Origin: Gelidibacter pelagius
GTDB taxonomy: Bacteria > Bacteroidota > Bacteroidia > Flavobacteriales > Flavobacteriaceae
Assembly: GCF_017581925.1 (NCBI RefSeq)
Contig: NZ_JAGEVG010000009.1
Location: forward strand, 1 to 64,000
Reading direction: 5' to 3'
DNA: 64,000 nt
Of the stretch, positions 1 through 7,039 are shown piece by piece. A program made the translations under genes and the position numbers. A model generated the notes under the pieces. It ran no database searches, was not told the DNA's origin, and saw only the letters and a list, made by a program, of their open reading frames with translations. Each line of letters starts with the position of its first letter. The first letter of the stretch is position 1.

Positions 1-1
1 G

Positions 2-145
2 GGTTGGACGATCAAGTTCAGGCCTTGGCATGTCATCCATGTAGAATTTTACACCACAAAAAAGGATGCTAAAAACCGAGAGGACTTTCTCAAGATCGGA
101 AGAGGAAGGGAATGGATGGATCTTAACCTTGACATGGATGGTTAA
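2..145 (+). CDS. GIY-YIG nuclease family protein, C-terminal end (partial)
   Basis: The frame is open from the window edge to a TAA and gives 47 residues. The sequence around FYTTKKDAKNREDFLK and GRGREW is the usual C-terminal end of small GIY-YIG endonucleases of the YhbQ/URI type, where an Arg-Glu pair and a Gly-Arg-Gly-Arg-Glu turn close the domain. The catalytic GIY...YIG strands lie outside the window. In this family the protein cuts DNA with one metal ion. Single-domain members are numerous in Flavobacteriia and have no settled function. The tRNA-like module beginning seven bases after the stop is an unusual neighbour. The fragment is short, so the family call rests on the tail alone. 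Confidence 0.7.
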   Translation, partial: GWTIKFRPWHVIHVEFYTTKKDAKNREDFLKIGRGREWMDLNLDMDG

Positions 146-151
146 TGTGCG

Positions 152-188
152 GGGCTCATATCCGCCGCGGCGGACACAGGTTCGAGTC
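152..188 (+). repeat. tRNA-Met-like 3' module, copy 1
   Basis: This is a 37-base unit repeated exactly at 244-280. It contains GCTCATA, which matches the anticodon arm of a CAT-anticodon tRNA, then a perfect palindrome TCCGCCGCGGCGGA, then CACAGGTTCGAGTC, the T-arm of a tRNA. In this copy the following bases continue as a plausible T-arm and acceptor strand ending CCCGCTACTA to about 202. The D-arm and 5' acceptor strand are absent, because the bases upstream encode the nuclease C-terminus. It is therefore a tRNA relic or mimic, not a functional tRNA gene. Confidence 0.7.
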
Positions 189-209
189 CTGTTCCCGCTA
201 CTAAGCAAG

Positions 210-243
210 ACGCATCACTAGAAATAGTCGATGCGTTTTTTTT
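210..243 (+). terminator. Intrinsic terminator after the first tRNA-like module
   Basis: The arms ACGCATC and GATGCGT enclose ACTA, GAAA and TAGT, giving an 11-bp stem with one bulged C and a GAAA loop, followed by eight T residues. It would end transcripts coming through the nuclease gene and the first tRNA-like copy. Confidence 0.8.
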
Positions 244-280
244 GGGCTCATATCCGCCGCGGCGGACACAGGTTCGAGTC
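244..280 (+). repeat. tRNA-Met-like 3' module, copy 2
   Basis: This is an exact second copy of the 37-base module at 152-188, beginning right after the T-run of the first terminator. The flanking sequence after the shared TTCGAGTC differs (TTCGCCTGGGCGAAC), so the acceptor end is no longer tRNA-like. No nuclease frame precedes this copy. It fits a duplication or serial insertion of the same module. Confidence 0.7.
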
Positions 281-308
281 TTCGCCTGGGCGAACTACTA
301 ACAAAGAC

Positions 309-338
309 AAGCCTTTCAAGAAATTGGGAGGCTTTTTT
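309..338 (+). terminator. Intrinsic terminator after the second tRNA-like module
   Basis: AAGCCTTTCAA and TTGGGAGGCTT form an 11-bp stem with two G-T pairs around a GAAA loop, followed by a run of T. It has the same layout as the terminator at 210-243, which suggests that module plus terminator was duplicated as a unit. Confidence 0.75.
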
Positions 339-460
339 TATGGCCATGGGTACAGAATAGGTGCAGAATAATGATATTTTCAAAGAATGATGGATTTATT
401 TTGAAAAAGGCAACGCATTGCAGAAAAATATTATAGAAAATTTCGAAAAATCTTAAAACC

Positions 461-597
461 TGTTCATTATTAATTGATGTTCATGTAAACTGAACAGTTG
501 TTTAAGTTGAACAAAAGGGAGATAATTCAGTAAAAATCAAAATATGTTCATTATATTTGATTGTTCATGTAGCATGAACAAAGTTAAAAATTGAACA
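461..597 (+). promoter_or_regulatory. Duplicated operator/promoter region of the AbiE pair
   Basis: Three sites occur twice with identical spacing, 84 bases apart. TGTTCAT lies at 461 and 545. An inverted repeat beginning TGTTCATGTA and ending TGAACA lies at 478-496 and 562-580; the second copy is a perfect TGTTCATG/CATGAACA palindrome with a 3-base centre. TTGAACA lies at 507 and 591. AbiEi-type antitoxins are known to repress their own promoter by binding inverted repeats, so these are the expected operators. The last TTGAACA overlaps the possible TTG start at 591, which favours the ATG at 600 as the real start. Confidence 0.7.
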
Positions 598-599
598 AA

Positions 600-1622
600 A
601 TGGAATTTGTTAAGTTAAAAGATTGGTTTCAGAATTTGGATTTTGAGGTGGCTATCAAAAAGATCCAATCGCATGACGACGTTGTGGACTTAGTGATAAG
701 CCTTAATGACGAAAAGGTATATGCCGAAGTGAAAAGGGAAGTACGGCCACAGCACCTTGCTGTTTTTGAAGGGATGGCCGAGCAGAGATCGCCTTTTTTG
801 GTCGCTGCCGATTATATTACGCCCAATGCCAAATCACATTTAAAAGCTAAGAAAATCAATTATATTGATAGTTTTGGCAATGCCTATATCAACTTAACCC
901 ATCTTAAAGTATATATTGAAAAAGACAATGCAAGACCTATTGGCAGTGAGCACTCCAATGTTTTCACACCCACAGCAGGACAAGTCATTTTTCAGCTTCT
1001 TAAAAATCCAGAACGGATCAATGCCACCCAAAGACAGTTGTCACATATTAGCAATGTTTCCTTAGGTAGTGTCAGCAAATGTCTGCAAGGTTTGATTGAT
1101 GAAGGCTATGTGGTAAAGTGGAGTCAAGATCAAAAATATCAGTTGGTAAGAAAAGAGGAATTATTGGACAAATGGATCATTTTATTGAATGAAAAGATTC
1201 TTCCAGCTCACAAAATCGGGACCTATAAGTTTTCTAAAAGCCATGCAGTACGTTGGAATGAACAGTTTATAAATAGCGACGTACTTTGGGCAGGAGAACC
1301 TGCCGCAGCATTATTGACCAACTATCTGAATCCTGAAAAGTTTTCATTATTCACTAACACCAGAAAACATAATATTACAAAGGATTTAAGGTTGCTTCCC
1401 GATGCCAATGGCGATATAAACATTTATAGACCTTTTTGGGTGGATGATGAAAAGATAGGGCAACCTAAAAATTATATGAGTCACGAAAACGTGGTCCATC
1501 CATTGATTATATATGCCCAATTAGTATACAGCGGTAATAACAGAAATATAGAAACAGCACAACTACTATTTAATGAGTACATCCAACCCAACTTACAAGG
1601 ACTATTCCTTTCAAAACCATAG
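600..1622 (+). CDS. Type IV toxin-antitoxin AbiEi-family antitoxin/regulator
   Basis: The product is 340 residues. A central winged-helix region (about residues 120-185, around PTAGQVIF, NATQRQLS and LGSVSKCLQGL) resembles MarR-like DNA-binding folds. The N-terminal 100 residues include YAEVKREVRP, and the C-terminal half is the AbiEi-like antitoxin part. In this family the protein neutralises the AbiEii nucleotidyltransferase without stable binding and represses the operon. The stop lies inside the next gene (50-bp overlap), which is normal for coupled antitoxin-toxin pairs. ATG 600 was chosen over TTG 591 because the TTG sits in a repeated operator site. The family call rests on the combination of winged helix, overlapping partner and operators. 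Confidence 0.75.
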   Translation: MEFVKLKDWFQNLDFEVAIKKIQSHDDVVDLVISLNDEKVYAEVKREVRPQHLAVFEGMAEQRSPFLVAADYITPNAKSHLKAKKINYIDSFGNAYINLTHLKVYIEKDNARPIGSEHSNVFTPTAGQVIFQLLKNPERINATQRQLSHISNVSLGSVSKCLQGLIDEGYVVKWSQDQKYQLVRKEELLDKWIILLNEKILPAHKIGTYKFSKSHAVRWNEQFINSDVLWAGEPAAALLTNYLNPEKFSLFTNTRKHNITKDLRLLPDANGDINIYRPFWVDDEKIGQPKNYMSHENVVHPLIIYAQLVYSGNNRNIETAQLLFNEYIQPNLQGLFLSKP

Positions 1623-2424
1623 TGAAGTCTATAAACTTTTGGAGCAGATATTCTCCAATTACGGTATCACGTATTATCTCATTGGTGCCAACGCCAGAGA
1701 TGTGCATTTGTATAAAAGCGGCATCAAACCTATACGCGCCACGGCGGATATAGATTTCGCAATCATGGTACCAGATTTTGTTAGTTACAGTGCCTTAATA
1801 ACAGAATTGTGTACGATGGGGTTTAGTCACGTGGTCGAACCTTATCGGATCGTTTATGATAAAACAAACACCATATTGGATTTAATGCCTTATGGCGAAA
1901 TTGAAGAGGCATATACTGTTAACTTCACGGAAAGAGCGGTGTCTCTATCGGTTTTGGGCTTTAAAGAAGTAGGGGAGTATATCCAGTATATTGACATCCC
2001 TGAAGAAGGTTATTCATTACCAGTAACACCTATTGAAGGCATGTTTATATTAAAATTATTGGCTTGGAACGATAAACCAAGTTTTAGGACAAAGGATCTT
2101 GATGATTTGTCTTTTTTATTAAAACATGCTTGGGATATCTATGAAGAGGAAGCTTATGCCGAACATTTGGGAGTTTTCGATGATGAACAGTTTGATACAC
2201 AAACCGCAGCGGCAAAAATAATTGGCAAAAAAATGGGGCTTATATTAGCTGAAAATGAAATTTTAAACCAAACCATCGTAGCCATCCTTAAGGAAGCAAT
2301 AAAAGACGATGACAAAGCCAAGAATCCAGAGTTGGCTGTGGCCCAATATTTAGATATCAGCATTGAAAAAGCTAAAAATATATTAACCTACCTACTTGCG
2401 GGTATCAATCAAAACAGAATATAA
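1573..2424 (+). CDS. AbiEii-family nucleotidyltransferase toxin
   Basis: The product is 283 residues, with a DNA polymerase beta-like nucleotidyltransferase fold. LIGANARD near residues 37-43 is the Gly-rich helix start, and TADIDFAI near 58-65 gives the two metal-binding Asp residues. A third acidic site is likely in ILDLMP. AbiEii/MenT-type toxins use this site to transfer nucleotides to RNA targets, notably tRNA acceptor ends, and block translation in phage infection. Translation is probably coupled to the upstream antitoxin gene through the overlap. The stop codon overlaps the ATG of the hsdS relic (TAATG), so a third cistron was once coupled here. Confidence 0.78.
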   Translation: MSTSNPTYKDYSFQNHSEVYKLLEQIFSNYGITYYLIGANARDVHLYKSGIKPIRATADIDFAIMVPDFVSYSALITELCTMGFSHVVEPYRIVYDKTNTILDLMPYGEIEEAYTVNFTERAVSLSVLGFKEVGEYIQYIDIPEEGYSLPVTPIEGMFILKLLAWNDKPSFRTKDLDDLSFLLKHAWDIYEEEAYAEHLGVFDDEQFDTQTAAAKIIGKKMGLILAENEILNQTIVAILKEAIKDDDKAKNPELAVAQYLDISIEKAKNILTYLLAGINQNRI

Positions 2425-2714
2425 TGCCGAAAAATCGGAAAATATATAAACTTAAAGACATCACATCCAAAATAAATAATGGCTCTACGCTAAGATGAGG
2501 GAAGTAAGCGTATCAACAATTAGGTATTTCATTAATTAGGAGTCAGAATGTATTGGATTTTAAATTTTAAGTGGACGGTCTTGCTTTTATTAACGATCAG
2601 GCAGCGAAGTTAAACAACGTTATTTTAGAAGAAAATGATATTTTGCTGAAAATTACAGGAGCCACGATCTCAAAAAAGCCTTTATTGAGAAATAAGAAGA
2701 TCAAATCCATTTAA
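2424..2714 (+). pseudogene. Decayed type I specificity subunit (hsdS) N-terminal remnant
   Basis: Reading from the ATG that overlaps the AbiEii stop, one frame continues for about 96 codons interrupted by three stops (TGA, TAA, TAA) with no frameshift. Between them it reads KLKDITSKINNGSTL, SLIRSQNVLDFKF, VDGLAFINDQAAKLN and EENDILLKITGATISK. These are the ordered blocks of the first target-recognition domain of HsdS, including the hallmark DILLKITGATI. The rest of the gene is missing. Its recognition residues differ from those of the intact hsdS at 8658-9992, so it is a relic of another specificity and not a recent copy. Confidence 0.8.
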
Positions 2715-2721
2715 TTATCAA

Positions 2722-2759
2722 TATTAATTAAGATCTGAAATATTAATTAAGATCTGAAA
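2722..2759. repeat. 19-bp perfect tandem duplication
   Basis: TATTAATTAAGATCTGAAA occurs twice head to tail in the space between the hsdS relic and hsdR. It probably arose by slippage or at the deletion end that removed the rest of the relic. The remaining bases up to 2919 are AT-rich; no conserved promoter box was recognised with confidence. Confidence 0.75.
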
Positions 2760-2925
2760 TTTGATGTTTTTTCGAATCACGAATAACTTGGTTATAGTTT
2801 TGAGTGGTCGAGTTGTTTATTGATGCGGTCTGAAAAGAAACAATTGAATTCTATTATTATCATACAAAGTTGCTATATTTAAACTCTCCTATAATAGCTA
2901 AACTTTAACCGCTTAATAATTGTTC

Positions 2926-5900
2926 ATGGTATTCAACGAGGACTCGAGAGTTAAAATACCCACCATATTGCATTTAATTCAATTGGGGTATACTTATCTT
3001 TCGTTGAAAGATGGTGAGTGGGATGAGCACACGAATATATTTACTTCAATATTCAAAGAACAACTTCAAAAAATAAATCCGCAGTTATCTGACAAGGATA
3101 TTCAAAAAGTTTATGATGATGTTTTAATTTCATTAGAAAACGAAGACTTAGGGCGTGCCTTTTACAATAAGCTGATAGATCAATCTGGGGTAAAGCTTAT
3201 TGACTTTGAGAATTTTGATGCCAATTCATTTCATATCGTCACTGAGTTACCCTATAAAAAGGATGATGAAACCTTTAGACCAGATATTATTCTTCTGATT
3301 AACGGAATGCCTTTAGTGTTTATTGAAGTTAAGAAGCCTAATAATCGAAACGGTGTTCAAGACGAGCACAGACGGATGCAACGGCGTTTTCAGAATAAGA
3401 AATTCCGTAAGTTCATTAATCTGACTCAGCTCATGGTGTTTTCTAACAATATGGAATACAATGAGGAGGATACTCAAATGTTGGAAGGCGCTTTTTACAG
3501 CACAACAAATTATAAAAAACCAATTTTCAATTATTTTAGAGAAGAGGAAACTTTCGATCTGAATAGGATTTTAAAACCATTATCCAGTGAGATTGAAAAT
3601 TTTGTTCTGAAGGACACCAATCTTCTCAGTATAAAAAACTCTCAAGAATATCTATCCAATAAGAATCCGAACACCCCTACCAATGCCATTTCGACCTCTC
3701 TGTTTCAAAGAGACCGACTTAAGTTTATTTTGCGTTATGCCTTCGCCTATGTTGAAGAAGAACAAGGATTAGAGAAGCATATTATGCGCTATCCACAACT
3801 ATTTGCAACTAAAGCAATAGAAAACAAGTTGGAAAGCGGTATTAAGAAAGGCATTATTTGGCATACACAAGGTTCAGGTAAAACAGCTTTGGCATTCTTT
3901 AATGTAAAGTATCTCACGCATTATTTTCAGAAAAATAATATAATTCCTAAATTTTACTTTATTGTAGACCGTATTGATTTATTAAATCAAGCAGCGAAGG
4001 AATTTACCGCTCGTGGTTTGGTGGTTCATAAAGTAGATTCTAAAGAGGCGTTTAGCAAGGATATAAAATCAACTCGGGTTATTCATAACGACTCTGGCAA
4101 GGCTGAAATTACAGTTGTTAATATTCAGAAGTTCAAAGATGATCCTGATGTTATAAAAAACAACGACTATAATTTGAGCGTTCAACGTGTTTTCTTTTTG
4201 GATGAAGTACATCGTAGTTATAATCCTAAAGGTAGTTTTTTGGCCAATTTGGAGTTAGCTGATAAACATTCCATAAAAATAGGATTGACCGGAACGCCTT
4301 TGTTGGGATCAGAATATAATTCCAAAACCTTGTTCGGAGATTACATTCATAAATACTACTACAATTTATCTATTAAGGATGGCTATACCTTAAGATTAAT
4401 AAGGGAGGAAATTGAAACCAATTATAAATTGGCGTTGCAAGAAGCTCTTAAAAATATCAAGGTATTACAAGGAAACATGGAGAAAAAGAAACTCTATGCT
4501 GATCATCGCTTTGTAGAGCCCATGCTGGACTATATTGTTAAAGACATGGAGCAAGCTCGAATCTCTATGAATGACAACAGCATTGGAGGTATGGTGGTTT
4601 GTGATTCGTCTGACCAAGCTAAAATGATGCATGAGATCTTTCAAAATAAGTATGCCGATCAATCAGATAGTTCTTATGCTCAAGTAGCTGAAGCGCCATT
4701 AAGTTATGGCGCAAAGAAAAGAAGCGAAAGCAAAGTAAATACAGCCCAAGTTATTTTGCACGATATTGGCACAAAGCAAGACCGAAGAGATTGGGTTTCT
4801 GACTTTAAAGTTGGAAAACTCGATTTTCTATTTGTATATAATATGTTGTTGACTGGTTTTGATGCCAAACGTCTTAAAAAACTATATATCGGTAGAAAAA
4901 TAAAATCACATAACTTATTACAAACACTTACTCGTGTCAATAGAACCTATAGGAACCATCGCTATGGATATGTTGTCGATTTTGCAGATATTCAAAAGGA
5001 GTTTGACAAAACCAATCAGGATTACTTTAACGAGTTGCAAGGGGAGTATGGCGATGAAATGCAACATTACTCTAATCTTTTTAAGAAACCAGCGGAGATA
5101 TTAGAAGAAATTGAAGACATAAAGGACATTCTTTTTAGGTACAATACTGAAAATGCCACTGTTTTTGGAGAGCAAATTTCTGAAATCAATGAGCGGTCTG
5201 AAATTCGTGATATCGCCCGAGCCTTAAACAATTCGAAGGAATTATATAATCTTATTCGCTTCTCAGGTAATTTTGAATTGCTTGAGAAATTGGATTTTAG
5301 AAAACTCACTGTTTTAGCACGATTAACTAACGATAGACTATCGCTTATTAATACCAGAATTGCATTAGAAAATAATGTAGACACCGATAATATATTAAAT
5401 ACAGCCTTAGAAGATGTTATTTTTGCGTTCACGAAAGTGAAGGAGGAAGAAATGGTTTTGGCTGATGAGCTCAAAGATGTTTTGGGCAAAACACGGGAAC
5501 TATTAGCGGGTAATTTTGATCAGAAGGATCCCATTTTTATATCGCTTAAAGAAGAGTTGGAACGTTTATTTAAAAAGAAGAATCTAACCGAGGTTACGAA
5601 AGAAGAAATGGAAGCGAATATTAAAGCTTTAGATGCCATTTACGATAAAGCGAAAACCTTAGAACGTGAAAACGAATTGTTGAAAGCGAAATACGATTAC
5701 GATGCTAAATATGCGCGTATACATAAACGTTTAATGGAAAAGGATCCGTTAACCGAAAGTGAACGCAAACTATTTGAAGCTTTAAAAGGATTGAAAACGG
5801 CAGTAGATAAAGAGATATTGCAAAACTCGAAAATGTTAGAGAATGAGAGTTATGTAGAGCGAATGATGATGCGATTGGTAGTTAACCAATTTAAAAAAGA

Positions 5901-5994
5901 ACAAAACATCCCTATTAACACCACCGATGTTAAGCGTATTAATAGCCTGATTGTAAAAGAATATATGAATGAATACAACGGATACGTTGCATAA
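2926..5994 (+). CDS. hsdR: Type I restriction endonuclease subunit R (HsdR)
   Basis: The product is 1022 residues, typical for HsdR. The N-terminal nuclease domain has the PD...ExK pattern (RPDIILL near 118-124, FIEVKKP near 132-138). The superfamily 2 motor follows: Walker A HTQGSGKTA near 313-321, the DEAH-like FFLDEVHRS, motif III GLTGTPLLG, and motif VI around LLQTLTRVNRTYR. The long helical C-terminus is expected to dock on the methyltransferase core. With HsdM and HsdS it cleaves unmodified DNA after translocation. ATG 2926 is preferred to the TTG six bases upstream. The gene is separated from hsdM by the RhuM-Fic gene. Confidence 0.95.
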   Translation: MVFNEDSRVKIPTILHLIQLGYTYLSLKDGEWDEHTNIFTSIFKEQLQKINPQLSDKDIQKVYDDVLISLENEDLGRAFYNKLIDQSGVKLIDFENFDANSFHIVTELPYKKDDETFRPDIILLINGMPLVFIEVKKPNNRNGVQDEHRRMQRRFQNKKFRKFINLTQLMVFSNNMEYNEEDTQMLEGAFYSTTNYKKPIFNYFREEETFDLNRILKPLSSEIENFVLKDTNLLSIKNSQEYLSNKNPNTPTNAISTSLFQRDRLKFILRYAFAYVEEEQGLEKHIMRYPQLFATKAIENKLESGIKKGIIWHTQGSGKTALAFFNVKYLTHYFQKNNIIPKFYFIVDRIDLLNQAAKEFTARGLVVHKVDSKEAFSKDIKSTRVIHNDSGKAEITVVNIQKFKDDPDVIKNNDYNLSVQRVFFLDEVHRSYNPKGSFLANLELADKHSIKIGLTGTPLLGSEYNSKTLFGDYIHKYYYNLSIKDGYTLRLIREEIETNYKLALQEALKNIKVLQGNMEKKKLYADHRFVEPMLDYIVKDMEQARISMNDNSIGGMVVCDSSDQAKMMHEIFQNKYADQSDSSYAQVAEAPLSYGAKKRSESKVNTAQVILHDIGTKQDRRDWVSDFKVGKLDFLFVYNMLLTGFDAKRLKKLYIGRKIKSHNLLQTLTRVNRTYRNHRYGYVVDFADIQKEFDKTNQDYFNELQGEYGDEMQHYSNLFKKPAEILEEIEDIKDILFRYNTENATVFGEQISEINERSEIRDIARALNNSKELYNLIRFSGNFELLEKLDFRKLTVLARLTNDRLSLINTRIALENNVDTDNILNTALEDVIFAFTKVKEEEMVLADELKDVLGKTRELLAGNFDQKDPIFISLKEELERLFKKKNLTEVTKEEMEANIKALDAIYDKAKTLERENELLKAKYDYDAKYARIHKRLMEKDPLTESERKLFEALKGLKTAVDKEILQNSKMLENESYVERMMMRLVVNQFKKEQNIPINTTDVKRINSLIVKEYMNEYNGYVA

Positions 5995-6030
5995 TGATTT
6001 TAAAGAAAATTCTTGATTGTTTAAAAATAA

Positions 6031-7020
6031 ATGGAAGTAAATAATAAAATAGAAATCTATCAAGATGAAGAAACTGGTATTACCATAGATGTGCAACTAG
6101 ATGGAGAAACAGTTTGGTTGGATCAATATCAACTTGAAGCTCTTTTTGATACAGACAGAACTTCTATTAGCCGTCATTTAAGAAATATTTATAAATCTAA
6201 TGAATTAGATGAAAAAGCAACTAGTGCAAAAATTGCACAAGTTCAACAAGAAGGAAATAGAGAAGTTAAAAGAAATATTAATGTTTATAATCTTGATGCA
6301 ATCCTATCGGTAGGTTATAGAGTAAATTCTAAAAAAGGAACTGCTTTTAGAATATGGGCAAATGGTATTTTAAAGGACTATTTAGTAAAAGGCCATGCTA
6401 TTAATCAAAAACGTTTAGAGCAAAAAGAACAAGAAGTAAAGTTGCTAAAAGACGGAATTCATATTTTAACCCGAACGGTAACTAAAGCTATTGAAGAAAA
6501 AGCTTCAGACAATACCATCTTGGAAACCTTTGCTAAAGGTTTAAGCTTATTGGATGATTACGATCACGAGCAATTGGACGTTAAAGGATTAACGGTAAAA
6601 GAAGCTCATTACCCAAGTTTAGATGATTATCAGGAGCTTATTAACCAAATGCTCTCCGAATTTGATTCGGATGTTTTTGGGAAAGAGAAAGATAAAAGTT
6701 TTCAAAGTTCTATTGCACAAATAGGAAAAGGGTTTGGAGCGGATGATTTTTACCCATCCATAGAAGAAAAAGCAACCATGCTTTTATATCTTGTGGTAAA
6801 AAACCATTCGTTTGTAGATGGTAATAAACGTATTGCAGCAGCCTGTTTCCTTAAGTTTTTACAACAAAACAAGATGCTGTTTAATAGCCAACAACAACCT
6901 ATTATCAGCAATGATTCATTAGCGAGTTTAACGCTTTTTATAGCGTCAAGTAAACCGGAAGAAATGCAAACCGTAACACGTTTGGTGATTAGTGTATTGA
7001 ATAGAAATAAAATCAATTAA
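6031..7020 (+). CDS. RhuM-family protein fused to a Fic/Doc domain
   Basis: The product is 329 residues. The first 120 residues are RhuM-like (TVWLDQYQLEALFDTDRTSISRH reduced here to its helix-turn-helix-like centre, then NLDAILSVGYRVNSKKG). A coiled linker around 125-160 follows. The last third is a Fido fold with the active motif HSFVDGNKR at 259-267, of the Doc/Fic type HxFxDxNKR. Such enzymes transfer AMP or phosphate to proteins, and Doc phosphorylates EF-Tu. The gene lies 36 bp after hsdR and 19 bp before hsdM on the same strand, so it is probably co-transcribed with the restriction system. Whether it is a guard toxin or a regulator is not visible from sequence. Confidence 0.85.
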   Translation: MEVNNKIEIYQDEETGITIDVQLDGETVWLDQYQLEALFDTDRTSISRHLRNIYKSNELDEKATSAKIAQVQQEGNREVKRNINVYNLDAILSVGYRVNSKKGTAFRIWANGILKDYLVKGHAINQKRLEQKEQEVKLLKDGIHILTRTVTKAIEEKASDNTILETFAKGLSLLDDYDHEQLDVKGLTVKEAHYPSLDDYQELINQMLSEFDSDVFGKEKDKSFQSSIAQIGKGFGADDFYPSIEEKATMLLYLVVKNHSFVDGNKRIAAACFLKFLQQNKMLFNSQQQPIISNDSLASLTLFIASSKPEEMQTVTRLVISVLNRNKIN

Positions 7021-7039
7021 AAAAACGGAGTTAAATATA

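Noticed and set aside
152-202. Complete tRNA-Met gene
   Set aside because: Only the 3' half is present; the 5' acceptor strand and D-arm are replaced by nuclease coding sequence.
201-383. Reading frame on the minus strand over the tRNA-like repeats
   Set aside because: It runs through two terminators and the repeated module; no protein features.
5067-5489. 140-residue minus-strand frame inside hsdR
   Set aside because: Shadow of the conserved hsdR coding frame, Ser/Leu-rich as antisense frames usually are.
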